Shown: positions 53,900-63,469, numbered from the stretch's first letter. The stretch is 64,000 nucleotides of DNA from Planctomycetaceae bacterium (GCA_013823135.1 PNLP01000003.1:124001-188000); one strand, 5' to 3'. Notes: generated by a model from the letters alone, not told the origin. Translations and numbers: made by a program.

Positions 53900-54766
53900 T
53901 TAATCCACGAATTCAACTGCCGTGGGATTGGCGATGATCCCGGCCTTGTGACCCGCATCGAGCAACGCTCGAATCGCAGCGCGGCCTCGATCGCCGTAGT
54001 CGAGCGTCCAGTCGTTCACGTACATACCGACGAACTTATCCGCGAGGGCGACGTCCATGTCGCGGGCATACTTCAGGGCGTAGTCGAGCGCTTCGCGGCG
54101 GTTTGCGAGTGCGTACGCAATGCTCTCCTTGATGAGCCGGCTGATCTCCCGCATGGTCGGCTTGCCGAGATCCTTGCGGACCACGTTACCGCCCAGCGGA
54201 AGCGGCAGGCCGGTCTTGTCCTGCCACCACACGCCCAGGTCCGTCACGAGGTGCAACCCCTGGTTCTGGAACGTGAGCTGGCCCTCGTGGATGATGAGAC
54301 CCGCGTCGTACTTCCCCGACGCGACCACTGGAATGATCTCGTCGAACGGCACGACATCGTATGTGAGTTTGTCCTTCGCCCCGATGGAGTCGAACAGCAA
54401 CTTCAGTGTGAGAAACGCGGTTGTGAGCGTGCCCGGCACGGCGAGCTTGATGCCGGGCAGATCGCTGACTGTCATCGGCTTGCGGGCCACGACCATCGGG
54501 CCGTACTTGTCGCCCATGCTGCACCCCGTGGGCAGCAACGCGTACTTATCGAGAAGCTGGCTGTAAGCGTGAATGCTCACGGCGGTGACTTCGAGTTCGC
54601 CCTTCAGCGCACGGCGATTGAGCGTCTCGATGTCTTGCAATTCGTGAACGAACTTCAGGTTCCCGGTCTGGATCTTGTCATTTGCCAGGGCGTGGAACAT
54701 GAAGGCGTCGTCGGGGTCGGGGCTGTGCCCGACGCGGATCACTTGTTGTGCGGTTGCGGTTGCCAT
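53900..54766 (-). CDS. mqnD: 1,4-dihydroxy-6-naphthoate synthase (menaquinone)
   Basis: Converts cyclic dehypoxanthinyl futalosine to 1,4-dihydroxy-6-naphthoate in the futalosine route to menaquinone. 288 residues; the opening RVGHSPDPDDAFMFHALAND is the MqnD signature; LPTGCSMGDKYGPMVVARKP, LAVPGTLTTAFLTLKLL and LPLPLGGNVVRKDLG follow the family. Other mqn genes are not in the window. It follows the ABC ATPase gene by 3 bases, likely by chance operon packing. Confidence 0.93.
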   Translation of the reverse strand: MATATAQQVIRVGHSPDPDDAFMFHALANDKIQTGNLKFVHELQDIETLNRRALKGELEVTAVSIHAYSQLLDKYALLPTGCSMGDKYGPMVVARKPMTVSDLPGIKLAVPGTLTTAFLTLKLLFDSIGAKDKLTYDVVPFDEIIPVVASGKYDAGLIIHEGQLTFQNQGLHLVTDLGVWWQDKTGLPLPLGGNVVRKDLGKPTMREISRLIKESIAYALANRREALDYALKYARDMDVALADKFVGMYVNDWTLDYGDRGRAAIRALLDAGHKAGIIANPTAVEFVD

Positions 54767-54769
54767 GAG

Positions 54770-55498
54770 TCACTCCATCCTCTCAACGCGGCCGCCGGGT
54801 GCGAACGCTTCGGCAGCAGGTCCGGTGTATGCAACACGCCCTGCTTCGAGGACGTGAACGGTATCGGCAATCTTCTTCACGGCCGCGAGATCGTGCGACA
54901 CGATCACCATCGCAGCCTGGAACTGTTCGTCGTCGGCCAGGTCGTCGATGACACGCATGACCTCTGCGGACATTTTCGGGTCAAGGGCGCTGGTTGGTTC
55001 GTCGAACAGGATCGCCGCGGGGTTAACCGCAAGTGCGCGTGCAATCGCAACACGCTGCTGCTGCCCACCCGAAAGTTGGCCGGGCTTCGCGGCGACTTTC
55101 GCACCCAACCCCACGCGATCGAGGAGTTTCTTGGCGATGGCTTCGGCCTCAGCGTAGGGCTTGCCGAGTGCGTGGATCGGCCCCGCCATCACGTTCTTCA
55201 GGGCCGTCATGTGCGGGAACAAGTTGAACGACTGAAACACCATTCCCACGGACCGGCGCAACTGGATGAGCGTTACCTTTGGAGGCGTTTGCCCGCCGGT
55301 GAGCTTCAGCGAATCGCCGACAGCGATCTCGCCTTCCGCGAACGATTCGAGCCCGTTGATGCAGCGGAGCAGTGTGCTCTTGCCGCCGCCGGAAGGCCCG
55401 ATGATCGCCGCGACTTCGCCCTTTCGGATGGTGATGCTCGCCCCGTCGAGGATGCGTGTCGGGCCGTGGTACTTCACGATGTTCGTGACGGAAATCAT
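54770..55498 (-). CDS. Polar amino-acid ABC transporter ATPase (GlnQ-like)
   Basis: 242 residues. Walker [11 protein letters not shown]-loop [12 protein letters not shown], signature [15 protein letters not shown], Walker [12 protein letters not shown] and switch VSHDL: complete. The MTALKNV/FNLFPHM segments fit the polar amino-acid uptake group. It starts (55498) overlapping the binding-protein/permease fusion stop by 4 bases, so they form one importer. Substrate not determined; glutamine/glutamate-like is common. Confidence 0.93.
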   Translation of the reverse strand: MISVTNIVKYHGPTRILDGASITIRKGEVAAIIGPSGGGKSTLLRCINGLESFAEGEIAVGDSLKLTGGQTPPKVTLIQLRRSVGMVFQSFNLFPHMTALKNVMAGPIHALGKPYAEAEAIAKKLLDRVGLGAKVAAKPGQLSGGQQQRVAIARALAVNPAAILFDEPTSALDPKMSAEVMRVIDDLADDEQFQAAMVIVSHDLAAVKKIADTVHVLEAGRVAYTGPAAEAFAPGGRVERME

Positions 55499-57036
55499 CG
55501 GTGGCCTCCCGCGGCTTGCGTTCCCATTCGGCGTTCCAACCAGCGAGCGAGCAGCGACAGCGGGTAACTCATCAGCAGATACAACCCGGCTGTCAGGAGA
55601 GCCAACTGCACGATGTACTCGCGGTTGAAGTTGTACAACTCGTTGTACTTTCGGGTCAGTTCCGTGATGAGAATCACCGAGCACACCGAGGTATCCTTGA
55701 ACAGCGCGATGAAGTCGTTCGTGACGGGCGGAATCACCACCCGAATCGCCTGCGGCACGATGACCACGCGGATGGCGGTGAGCGGGCTCATGCCCAGCGC
55801 GAGTGCCGCTTCCATCTGACCCTTCGGAATGGACTGAATGCCGGCGCGGTAGTTCTCGGCTTCGTATGCCGAGTAGTTGATCGCCAGCCCGAGGATGCCC
55901 GCTTGCAGTGGCGTGAGCGCGAGGTGCGGGTCGATCTGGGGCAGCATGTAGAAGACGCAGTAGAGTTGCAGCAGCAGCGGGGTGCCTCGCAGGAACTCGA
56001 CGTAGATGGCGAGCGGGATGCGGATCCACAACCCACCGTAGACGCGGCCGACGCCAACCAGCAACCCGATGAACATGGCGATGGGGAACGACGCGATTGC
56101 GAGGTACACCGTCATCCCGGCGGCCTGCAACAGCTCGCGGAACATCTGCTCCCAGTCCACTTTCGCGGCCTTGCCGACGCTTTCTTGTTCCTCTTCCTCG
56201 GCCTCGAACGGAGGCGGCCACGGCTGTTCGGTCCAGTGCAGAAGCCGTTCCTGGTCCGCGTTCCAGAGGCCGTATTTCTCGTAGATCTTTTTGAACGCCC
56301 CGTCCTTGATCCCCTTCTTGATGGCAGCGTTCAGCTTGTCGCGCAGTTCCTTGTCTTTCTCGCGCGTGAGGATGACATAGAACCCCGACTTGCGAGGTTC
56401 ATCGGCCAGCATCAACCCCTTACCGTGCTTGACGTAGTACATGCACGCTGGAAGATCCTGCACGGTGGCGTCGAGTCGCTTCTGTTCGACCAAACCGATG
56501 ACGGTTGCCACGTCGGGGTTGATCTTCAGGTCGATCTTGTCGCCGAATTTCTTGCTCTTCATGTACTCGTGTGCGGCGGAGCCACCGAGCACACCAACCG
56601 TGCGCTTTTCTCCGTCCTTCTTTGGCCGCTTCAGGTCGCTCCAGCCCTCGATGACGGCGGCAGCATCCTTGTTGATCACAAGCCCGAGTTTGTAGATGTA
56701 GTACGGCACCGTGGACGGGTAGTTCTTCTCCAGGTCTTCGCGGAGTTCGTAGCCGTTCAGCACGATGTCGATGCCGTCCTCGTCGGCGGGCTTGCCGAGC
56801 AGTTCGGGCAACTTGTCCCAGTCGCCGGTGACCATCTTGCTTTCGCGGCCGAGTTCTTTCGCAAGATAGTCCGCCAGTTCCACCTCGAACCCGACGAAAG
56901 TGTCGCCTTCCTTGTACACATAGGGTGCGCCGCCGGTGGGGTCGGTCCCCCAACGGAGTTGCGGCTTCTTCTCCTGTGCGTCAACCGGCGGGGTCGCCAG
57001 CAGCGCGATTGCGATGAGTAACCAGCGTGGATTCAC
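55495..57036 (-). CDS. Amino-acid binding protein - permease fusion
   Basis: 513 residues. Residues 1-20 are a signal, 25-265 a periplasmic amino-acid-binding domain (LRWGTDPTGGAPYVY, FVGFEVELADYLAKELG, VLGGSAAHEYM), then a short charged linker and the permease with GMTVYLAIASFPIAMFIGLLVG, FLRGTPLLLQLYCVFYMLP and the EAA-loop QSIPKGQMEAALALGMSPLTAI. The two are normally separate proteins; the fusion is known in some bacteria. The ATPase follows with a 4-base overlap. Confidence 0.93.
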   Translation of the reverse strand: MNPRWLLIAIALLATPPVDAQEKKPQLRWGTDPTGGAPYVYKEGDTFVGFEVELADYLAKELGRESKMVTGDWDKLPELLGKPADEDGIDIVLNGYELREDLEKNYPSTVPYYIYKLGLVINKDAAAVIEGWSDLKRPKKDGEKRTVGVLGGSAAHEYMKSKKFGDKIDLKINPDVATVIGLVEQKRLDATVQDLPACMYYVKHGKGLMLADEPRKSGFYVILTREKDKELRDKLNAAIKKGIKDGAFKKIYEKYGLWNADQERLLHWTEQPWPPPFEAEEEEQESVGKAAKVDWEQMFRELLQAAGMTVYLAIASFPIAMFIGLLVGVGRVYGGLWIRIPLAIYVEFLRGTPLLLQLYCVFYMLPQIDPHLALTPLQAGILGLAINYSAYEAENYRAGIQSIPKGQMEAALALGMSPLTAIRVVIVPQAIRVVIPPVTNDFIALFKDTSVCSVILITELTRKYNELYNFNREYIVQLALLTAGLYLLMSYPLSLLARWLERRMGTQAAGGHR

Positions 57037-57081
57037 CGGCGTGGTCCTCCTGAAGTGAACCGTTTCGCAAAGTGTATCGCT

Positions 57082-57100
57082 GTGACCCCGTTGGGGTCAC
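57082..57100. repeat. Palindrome, family C (CCCCGTTGGGG)
   Basis: Eight-base stem GTGACCCC / GGGGTCAC with GTT loop, in the 79-base gap between the divergent ABC fusion and hrpB. As the genes diverge it cannot be a terminator of either, so it may be an operator-like site or a dispersed repeat. The core is the same as at 13164-13184 and 25889-25903. Confidence 0.7.
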
Positions 57101-57115
57101 CGCTAAACTTGTGGT

Positions 57116-59647
57116 ATGCCACGAGAACCGCTCCCCATTGACGATGCTCTGCCTGAATTGCTCGCCGTGCTGCGAACATTCGGTGCTGCCGTTTTGCGTG
57201 CCCCCACCGGCGCTGGCAAGACCACCCGCGTTCCGCCAGCAATCGTGGAGTCGGGGCGCGCGGGCGATGGCCTCGTCATCATGCTGGAACCGCGTCGCGT
57301 GGCCGCCCGTGCCGCCGCTCGCCGCATGGCACTCGAACATGGTTCGGCGCTCGGCGATGTCTTCGGCTATCAGGTGCGGTTCGAACGCAAGGCGGGTCCG
57401 CGAACGCGCGTGATGGTCGTCACGCCGGGCGTACTGCTCCGGCGACTGCACGACGACCCGTTCCTCGAAGGCGTCGCATGCGTCGTGTTCGACGAGTTCC
57501 ACGAACGCAGCCTCGAAGCCGACCTCGCCCTCGGGTTAGTGCGGCTCATTCGCGAGAACGTGCGGCCCGAGTTGCAGGCAATTGTGATGTCCGCGACGGT
57601 CGACCCTGGTCCCGTGTCGGCGTACATGGGTGGCTGCCCGGTTGTGGATAGCCTCGGGCGTGCTTTCCCGGTGGAGGTGAAGTATCGCCCGCGTCGCGGT
57701 GACACCCCGGTGTCACTGGCGGTTGCCGATGCCGTGCGTGAAGTGCTCGCTGAAACGACGGGCGACGTGCTCGCGTTCTTGCCAGGGCTTCGCGAGATTC
57801 GCCAAGCGGCCGAGGAACTGGAACATTTCGCACGGGAGGGCGGTTTTGAGGTGCTTCCGCTGCACGGCGACCTGCCGCCCGAACAACAGGATCGGGCGTT
57901 GCAGAAGTTCGGCCACCGGAAGATCGTGCTCGCAACCAACGTGGCCGAAACGTCCGTCACCGTCGATGGCGTCACGGCGGTCGTGGATTCCGGACTCGCC
58001 CGCCAGATGGAATTCTCGCCGAGCATCGGCATGGATCGGCTGAAGCTCGGCCCCATTTCGCGAGCCTCCGCCGATCAGCGGGCCGGGCGTGCCGGGCGCA
58101 CTCAACCGGGCGTGTGCGTGCGATTGTGGGACGAGCCCAGCCATCGTGGCCGACCCGAGCAGACCACACCGGAGATTCGTCGCGTCGATCTGTGCGGAGC
58201 GGTGCTGCAACTCCTCGCGCTGGGCGAATCTGATGTCGAACGGTTCCCGTGGCTCGATGCGCCGCGATCCGATTCGCTCGCGGAATCACTGCGACTGCTG
58301 GACCAACTTGGTACCACCTCGAAGGGCACACTCACGGACGTGGGCCGCGCTGCGGCGGCGTTGCCGGTGCATCCGCGGCTCGCTCGATTGCTGCTCGAAG
58401 GTCAGCGCCTCGGGTGCGGCCCGCGTGCGGCGCTCGCGGCGGCGCTGATCTCGGAACGCGACCCGTTCTTTCGTGAGTTCGATTCCGGTCCACAGATTCG
58501 CACCGCTCCATCAACCGTGTCGGATGTGCTCGATCGCGTGGAGGCTCTGGAAGCCTTCGAGGCCACGGGCAGGCTCGACGGACCACTCGGGCGGTTGCAT
58601 CGAGGTGGGGCGCGAGCCGTGCTGGATGTGCGCGATCAGTTAGCCGCTTGCGGCTCCGCGGGCCGCCGCGAAGCCGCAAGCGGCACCGACCACGCGCTGC
58701 TTCGGTGCATCCTCGCTGCGTACCCGGATCGCCTCGCACGGCGACGTGAACCCGGTAGCAGTAAGGCGGTCACCGTTGGCGGGCGTGGCATCAGACTCGC
58801 CCCGAGTAGTGGCGTCACCGAGCCAGAGTTGTTCGTGTGTGTCGATGTCGATGCCGGTGGCACGGACTCGTTCGTGCGGCTCGCTTCGGGCGTGGAACGC
58901 GAATGGCTTCCCGCGGATCGCATCACCACGCGAAGCGAAGTGACCTTCGACGACCGGAGCGAAAAGCTCGTCGCCCGGAAGATCACGCGGTTCGAAGAGT
59001 TGGTACTGGATGAAACGCCGGCGCACATTGGCGACGAGGACGAAGCCGCACGAGCACTTGCAGACGCTGCGGCCGAGCGGTTCGAGAAGTGCCTGCCAAC
59101 CCCGGAGTCCGACGCGGGGCGATTCCGCACACGCGTGCGGTGCCTGCGTGCGTGGGTGCCGGAACTCAACCTACCCCCGTTCGATGCCGCCGACCTCCGC
59201 GAAGCCCTCGGATTTTTCTGCCGTGGCAAGCGTTCCCTTGCGGACGTGCGGCACGGTCCATGGCTCGACTTCTTCCGCGGACAGCTCACTTACGATCAGC
59301 TCCGCACGATCGACGCAGAAGCTCCGGATCGGATCGAAGTGCCGAGCGGCAGTCACATCAGCATCGAATACACGGAAGGCCGCCCGCCCGTGCTCGCGGC
59401 TCGCATCCAGGAGATGTTCGGACTGACCGAAACTCCCCGCATCGCACGGGGTCGGGTGAAGGTGCTGTTGCACCTGCTCGCACCGAATCACCGGCCACAG
59501 CAAGTGACCGACGATCTCGCGAGTTTCTGGGCGAACGGCTACCCAATCGTGCGGAAGGAACTGCGTGCCCGGTATCCGAAACACAGCTGGCCCGAAGACC
59601 CGCTGACGGCAGAAGCCGTGTGTGGCGTGCGGAAACGGCGAGACTGA
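57116..59647 (+). CDS. hrpB: ATP-dependent RNA helicase HrpB
   Basis: DEAH/RHA-type helicase, 843 residues, near the usual HrpB length. Walker A APTGAGKTTR (29-38), the DEFH box in VVFDEFHERSLEADLALG (about 124-127), SATVD (about 159), TNVAETSVTVDGV and QRAGRAGRTQPG are present, with the HrpB C-terminal region ending LRARYPKHSWPEDP. Between residues 507 and 525 is a peptide, LAACGSAGRREAASG, encoded by an inverted repeat that looks like an inserted palindrome (58640-58684). Confidence 0.93.
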   Translation: MPREPLPIDDALPELLAVLRTFGAAVLRAPTGAGKTTRVPPAIVESGRAGDGLVIMLEPRRVAARAAARRMALEHGSALGDVFGYQVRFERKAGPRTRVMVVTPGVLLRRLHDDPFLEGVACVVFDEFHERSLEADLALGLVRLIRENVRPELQAIVMSATVDPGPVSAYMGGCPVVDSLGRAFPVEVKYRPRRGDTPVSLAVADAVREVLAETTGDVLAFLPGLREIRQAAEELEHFAREGGFEVLPLHGDLPPEQQDRALQKFGHRKIVLATNVAETSVTVDGVTAVVDSGLARQMEFSPSIGMDRLKLGPISRASADQRAGRAGRTQPGVCVRLWDEPSHRGRPEQTTPEIRRVDLCGAVLQLLALGESDVERFPWLDAPRSDSLAESLRLLDQLGTTSKGTLTDVGRAAAALPVHPRLARLLLEGQRLGCGPRAALAAALISERDPFFREFDSGPQIRTAPSTVSDVLDRVEALEAFEATGRLDGPLGRLHRGGARAVLDVRDQLAACGSAGRREAASGTDHALLRCILAAYPDRLARRREPGSSKAVTVGGRGIRLAPSSGVTEPELFVCVDVDAGGTDSFVRLASGVEREWLPADRITTRSEVTFDDRSEKLVARKITRFEELVLDETPAHIGDEDEAARALADAAAERFEKCLPTPESDAGRFRTRVRCLRAWVPELNLPPFDAADLREALGFFCRGKRSLADVRHGPWLDFFRGQLTYDQLRTIDAEAPDRIEVPSGSHISIEYTEGRPPVLAARIQEMFGLTETPRIARGRVKVLLHLLAPNHRPQQVTDDLASFWANGYPIVRKELRARYPKHSWPEDPLTAEAVCGVRKRRD
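58640..58684. repeat. Palindrome inserted in the hrpB reading frame
   Basis: Arms 58640-58652 (GCCGCTTGCGGCT) and 58672-58684 (AGCCGCAAGCGGC) are perfect inverted copies with a 19-base spacer. A diverged single arm (AGCCACTTGCGGCTTCGCTGCC) begins at about 25515, in the intergenic region after the giant protein gene. The translated insert keeps the reading frame. Confidence 0.75.
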
Positions 59648-59662
59648 GCCGAGTATGGGTTG

Positions 59663-60442
59663 CTATCGGATTTCGATCATCTGACAGGTGCTGAGCGGAA
59701 TCTCGTCCTCGTCACCGATCAGCAAGAGCTTTCCGCCGATGCATCTCGTAGGACCGCCATCCGGACAGATGTGATCCGTCTCAAAACCGAGTGAGAACGC
59801 CCCATCAGCCCGATGCGACCCCGGATATAGCATGGGAAGATGGACCACGAAGATGGATCCGTCCTTCAGCGACAGCATGGCTGGGCGGTAGAGTTGATCC
59901 AACAGCACGGCCGGGGCAGAGATCGTTATCTTCCGGATCGATTCCCATGTGAACCAAAAATACTCGCCTCCCAGGAATGCTTCCAGAACCGAGCCGAAAC
60001 GATCGTCCGCATCTCGCAAACCGGTGAATTCTTGCCCGTCAAGGAAGCCACGAATCTCGGGCGAAACATTGTCGGCGGCGTCGATACACCTTACGGCATC
60101 GTCGGGCTTGCCACGGTGAATCGCTTTCATCGCCAGCCAGCGACGGGTGGCATGTCTCGGAGCCGGTTCTGGGCGAATTTGTGGCTGGCGGAGCTCCTCC
60201 GAACGGCGTCGCTCAGCCCGAAATAGCCGATGTAAGCCCCGTTCGACGTCGTGCCATTCGGGAGCATCAGAATGAATGTGCGTGAGTTGCACCCGAGCGT
60301 CATCGAGCCGCCCGGCGAACGCGAGCAGATCAACAAGAAATCGGCGGGCCACGGGGTCGGTGGGTGCAGCCGCGACCGTCTCCTCTTGGAGAGCGATCGC
60401 GTCGGATAGACGACCCTCAGCGAGTGCTTCGTGAACGGTCAT
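59663..60442 (-). CDS. ImpE/TagJ-like protein
   Basis: 259 residues. N-terminal TPR-like helices (LAEGRLSDAIALQEETVAAAP, PVARRFLVDLLAFAGRLDDARVQL) followed by VERGLHRLFRAERRR and a beta-rich C-terminal domain (EYFWFTWESIRKITISAP, LKDGSIFVVHLPMLYPG). This pattern is that of ImpE/TagJ, an accessory protein of type VI secretion. No other type VI gene is near, so a solitary or re-purposed role is likely. It converges with hrpB, 15 bases away. Confidence 0.82.
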   Translation of the reverse strand: MTVHEALAEGRLSDAIALQEETVAAAPTDPVARRFLVDLLAFAGRLDDARVQLTHIHSDAPEWHDVERGLHRLFRAERRRSEELRQPQIRPEPAPRHATRRWLAMKAIHRGKPDDAVRCIDAADNVSPEIRGFLDGQEFTGLRDADDRFGSVLEAFLGGEYFWFTWESIRKITISAPAVLLDQLYRPAMLSLKDGSIFVVHLPMLYPGSHRADGAFSLGFETDHICPDGGPTRCIGGKLLLIGDEDEIPLSTCQMIEIR

Positions 60443-60551
60443 GTTTGAAGTATAGCTGCGCCCAGCCCGCCGTCCCCGATCTGTGCTACTACAATCTCCG
60501 TCATGATCTCCGGGGACTCACGTCGCCCGGCTCGCCAGTGCGGAGATGTCC

Positions 60552-61613
60552 ATGTCCACTCCCTTCGGTTTCGCACTCGTCGGATGCGGGATGATTGCCC
60601 GGTATCACGCAAGAGCGATCGCGGAAATCCCCGGCACACGCGTGGCGGCGCTCGTGAGTCGCACGCCTGCGAACGCCAAGAAACTGCTCGACGAAACCGC
60701 GGTTCCCCCGTGCCCAATCTTCGCAACCGTCGAAGAAGCCGTGAAGGCTCCCGGCGTGGATGCCGTCATCATCACCACCCCGAGTGGCGCCCACGTCGAA
60801 CCCGCACTGACCGCAGCGGCGGCTGGGAAGCACGTCGTTGTGGAAAAGCCTCTTGAAATCACCGGTCCGCGATGCCAGACAATCATCGATGCTTGCGACA
60901 AGGCCAAGGTGCAGCTCTGCACTATCTTCCCGAGCCGGTTTGCGGATTCTAACGTCACCTTGAAGGCCGCGGTCGATGCTGGCAAGTTCGGGCGCCTCAC
61001 GCTCGGCGAGGCGTCGAACAAGTGGTGGCGCTCGCAGGCGTACTACGATGAGGGTGGATGGAAGGGAACGCAGGCTCTCGATGGCGGTGGCGCGATCATG
61101 AATCAGGCGATCCACAACGTCGATCTACTATTGTGGATGATGGGGCCGGCCGCATCGGTGTGCGGGCTGACCGCAACCCTTGCCCACGATCGGATCGAGG
61201 TCGAGGATACTGCCGTGGCCGCTATTCGCTTCCGGAGTGGAGCTCTTGGCCTCCTGACCGCAACGACGAGCGTCCACCCCGGATACCCTAAGCAGATCGC
61301 GATTCACGGCGACAAGGGTTCGGCCGTGATCGAACAGGAAGACGTGCTGAAGTGGGACTTCAACCCGCCCACGCCGACCGACGAGGAAGTGAAGGCACGT
61401 TTCGCGGCCAAAGTGGGTGCCAGCGGTGGAGCGGCCGATCCAAAGTCCATAAACCACGAAGGCCACCGCCGGCAACTCGCGGACTTCGTGGAAGCCGTAA
61501 CGGCCAAGCGATTGCCAAAAGTGGATGGCCGCGAAGGGAAGAAGTCCGTTGAACTGATCTGCGCGATTTACGAGAGCAACCGCACCGGAAGACTGGTGGA
61601 GATTCCAGAGTGA
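60552..61613 (+). CDS. Gfo/Idh/MocA-family oxidoreductase
   Basis: 353 residues from MSTPFGFALVGCGMIARYHA (60552; an ATG two codons earlier at 60546 is possible). NAD(P)-binding GCGMIARYHARAI, VDAVIITTPSGAHVEP and HVVVEKPLEI (the conserved EKP) mark the family; the C-terminal part has GGWKGTQALDGGGAIMNQAIHNVDLLLWMMG with the catalytic His-region. Sugar or sugar-derivative dehydrogenase/hydrolase, substrate unknown. The phosphatase-like gene overlaps its end by 4 bases. Confidence 0.92.
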   Translation: MSTPFGFALVGCGMIARYHARAIAEIPGTRVAALVSRTPANAKKLLDETAVPPCPIFATVEEAVKAPGVDAVIITTPSGAHVEPALTAAAAGKHVVVEKPLEITGPRCQTIIDACDKAKVQLCTIFPSRFADSNVTLKAAVDAGKFGRLTLGEASNKWWRSQAYYDEGGWKGTQALDGGGAIMNQAIHNVDLLLWMMGPAASVCGLTATLAHDRIEVEDTAVAAIRFRSGALGLLTATTSVHPGYPKQIAIHGDKGSAVIEQEDVLKWDFNPPTPTDEEVKARFAAKVGASGGAADPKSINHEGHRRQLADFVEAVTAKRLPKVDGREGKKSVELICAIYESNRTGRLVEIPE

Positions 61614-62104
61614 ACATTCAAGCCAACAGCGAACCAACACCCAGCGAACCACCGCCCAGCGACCGTCCACAACTGGACGCCGAGCGGTTGTTCGTCATCG
61701 AACCTGGCTTGCTTCAGGCGAGTCGTCTCGGGCTCTATCCGCCGGACGACGTTCAGGTTGTGTTGAACGTCAGCGACATTCCCAACGAGTTCGTGGCTGG
61801 CCACAAACTGGTGGCGATCGTGCAACTGCCTCTGGCGGATCACGAATTCCCCGGCGTGGAATGGCTCGAACTCGTGGTCGATATGCTCTCCCGTTTCCGT
61901 CGCCGAAATTTCTCGGTGGTCGTCCACTGCGACATGGCCGAGAGCCGAAGTTCCCTCGTGATATTGGGTTACTTCATGCGGGAACGGGCATTCAGTCTCG
62001 AAGAGGCGCTCGCGGATCTCCGAACGAAGAACCCCCACGCTGACCCCAACCACCGGTTCCTGGATGGGCTTGAGAAGTACGAGGAGTTTCTCTCCCGAGG
62101 ATGA
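61610..62104 (+). CDS. Dual-specificity phosphatase-like protein
   Basis: 164 residues, GTG start overlapping the oxidoreductase stop. The active-site loop VVVHCDMAESRSSLVILGYF has the Cx5R motif (C-DMAES-R) in a DSP fold: preceded by DVQVVLNVSDIP and followed by EEALADLRTKNPHADPN. Typical motif spacing is HCxxGxxRS; here it is HCxxAxSRS, still phosphatase-like. No signal or membrane part. It could dephosphorylate proteins or sugar phosphates. Confidence 0.8.
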   Translation: MNIQANSEPTPSEPPPSDRPQLDAERLFVIEPGLLQASRLGLYPPDDVQVVLNVSDIPNEFVAGHKLVAIVQLPLADHEFPGVEWLELVVDMLSRFRRRNFSVVVHCDMAESRSSLVILGYFMRERAFSLEEALADLRTKNPHADPNHRFLDGLEKYEEFLSRG

Positions 62105-62479
62105 CAGATCAGCCCGAGTGTGCCACGGTGTTCCGGAGTCAACCTTTGCTGGAATGCAAGCGGATGTGATTGCTCTCATCGATTCCACGCGATATGCACA
62201 CCCATCCCTGGAACCCTTCTGGAAACGTAGACCTGTCTGGAAGAAAGAATATCAGAACGTCTCCAAGAGCTGTTGGATGCGTCAATTGCGACCGATGTTT
62301 CTCTCACGACAACAGTTCCCCCCGGAACCACCCCGAACTATCCGGAATCAGCTGGAACCATTCCGTTCCAGCCTTCAGCTGAACCATGCAGATCTTGTGG
62401 CACTCTGCCCCGTTTCCGGTTGGGCGTGACACAGGTTGGGTGCTTGCAGTATGCTCCGCGGCGGGAAGGGAGTCCTGCC
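62105..62479. other. 375-base gap with a dispersed repeat
   Basis: No gene I trust. An open frame passes through it, with MQADVIALIDSTRYAHPSLE as its most protein-like start, but without a ribosome site or known family. The known element is the 78-base repeat at 62184-62261; short GGAACC-type repeats follow at about 62320-62375. Confidence 0.6.
62184..62261. repeat. 78-bp dispersed repeat, copy 2
   Basis: Inverted match (68 of 78, no gaps) to 35959-36036. Frame reading gives STRYAHPSLEPFWKRRPVW then KKEYQNV. Between the phosphatase and acyltransferase genes. Confidence 0.8.
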
Positions 62480-63469
62480 ATGAAAAATCACCGTCGCGAA
62501 AACGCCAAACACTTCGTCGGGTACGTCGTTGTGCGGGCGTGGGTCTGCCTTTTGCAGGCCGTCCCAACAAAAGTCGCGATGTGGATCGCCGATCAATTTG
62601 CCTGGCTTGCCTTTGAGTACATCCCTTCTCGTCGGCGGATCTCCCTCGAAAACATCACGGCTTCGTTCCCGGAACTGCGAGACAATCCCGCTGCTGCTGA
62701 GGAAGTCGTGCGTGGCATGTACCGGCACTTCCTCCGAGCGATGGTGGAAACACTCCTGCTCCCCCGGAAGTTCCACGTCCACAACTGGCGAGCGTTCCTC
62801 GACTTCTACCCCGGTCAGGCGGTGCTGACCGCGTTGCAACGCAACCGGGCAGCCATGATCGTGACGGCTCACTACGGAAACTGGGAACTGGCCGGGTATC
62901 TGCTAGGAGCGATGGGTTACCAGACCTACGCCATCGCACGGGTACTGGACAACCCGTATCTGGAGCGGTTCGTGCTCCGGTTCCGGCAATCGACCGGGCA
63001 GACGATCATCGCGAAGAAGGACGACTTCGACCGGCTCACGAACGTGCTGCAAAACGGCGGCAAGGTGGCGACGCTCGCGGACCAGGACGCCGGGCAACGC
63101 GGGCTATTCGTGCCGTTCTTTGGTCGGCCCGCAAGCACGCACAAGGCGGTCGCCCTCATGGCGATCGAGTTCGACGCGCTCTTGCTGGTGCTCGGAATGC
63201 CGCGAGTTTCTCGCGTCGGTCGGCATGGCCTGCCCGGCCCCGTGGGACTGGATGAAACCTACTACGCGGTTGAGGTCGAGGACGTGATCGACCCGCGTGA
63301 CTACGCAGACCGCCAGGACGCCGTGAAGGCGATCACGGAGCGGTACACCGCGGGCCTGGAGCGGATCATCCGCCGGCACCCCGAGCAATACCTCTGGCTG
63401 CACCGTCGCTGGAAGCATCAGCCCAAGGCCCGCGAGAAATCAAAGCCCGCCGCCAGCAGTGCTGCTTAA
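62480..63469 (+). CDS. LpxL/HtrB-type lipid A acyltransferase
   Basis: 329 residues. Family features: IPSRRRISLENITASFPEL, TAHYGNWELAGYLLG (the HxxxxE catalytic pair of the LpxL/HtrB type), ATLADQDAGQRGLFVPFFGRP and HPEQYLWLHRRWKHQP at the end. One hydrophobic N-terminal stretch near residue 15-45. It probably acylates lipid A or a related lipid. Supports a lipopolysaccharide-bearing outer membrane. Confidence 0.92.
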   Translation: MKNHRRENAKHFVGYVVVRAWVCLLQAVPTKVAMWIADQFAWLAFEYIPSRRRISLENITASFPELRDNPAAAEEVVRGMYRHFLRAMVETLLLPRKFHVHNWRAFLDFYPGQAVLTALQRNRAAMIVTAHYGNWELAGYLLGAMGYQTYAIARVLDNPYLERFVLRFRQSTGQTIIAKKDDFDRLTNVLQNGGKVATLADQDAGQRGLFVPFFGRPASTHKAVALMAIEFDALLLVLGMPRVSRVGRHGLPGPVGLDETYYAVEVEDVIDPRDYADRQDAVKAITERYTAGLERIIRRHPEQYLWLHRRWKHQPKAREKSKPAASSAA

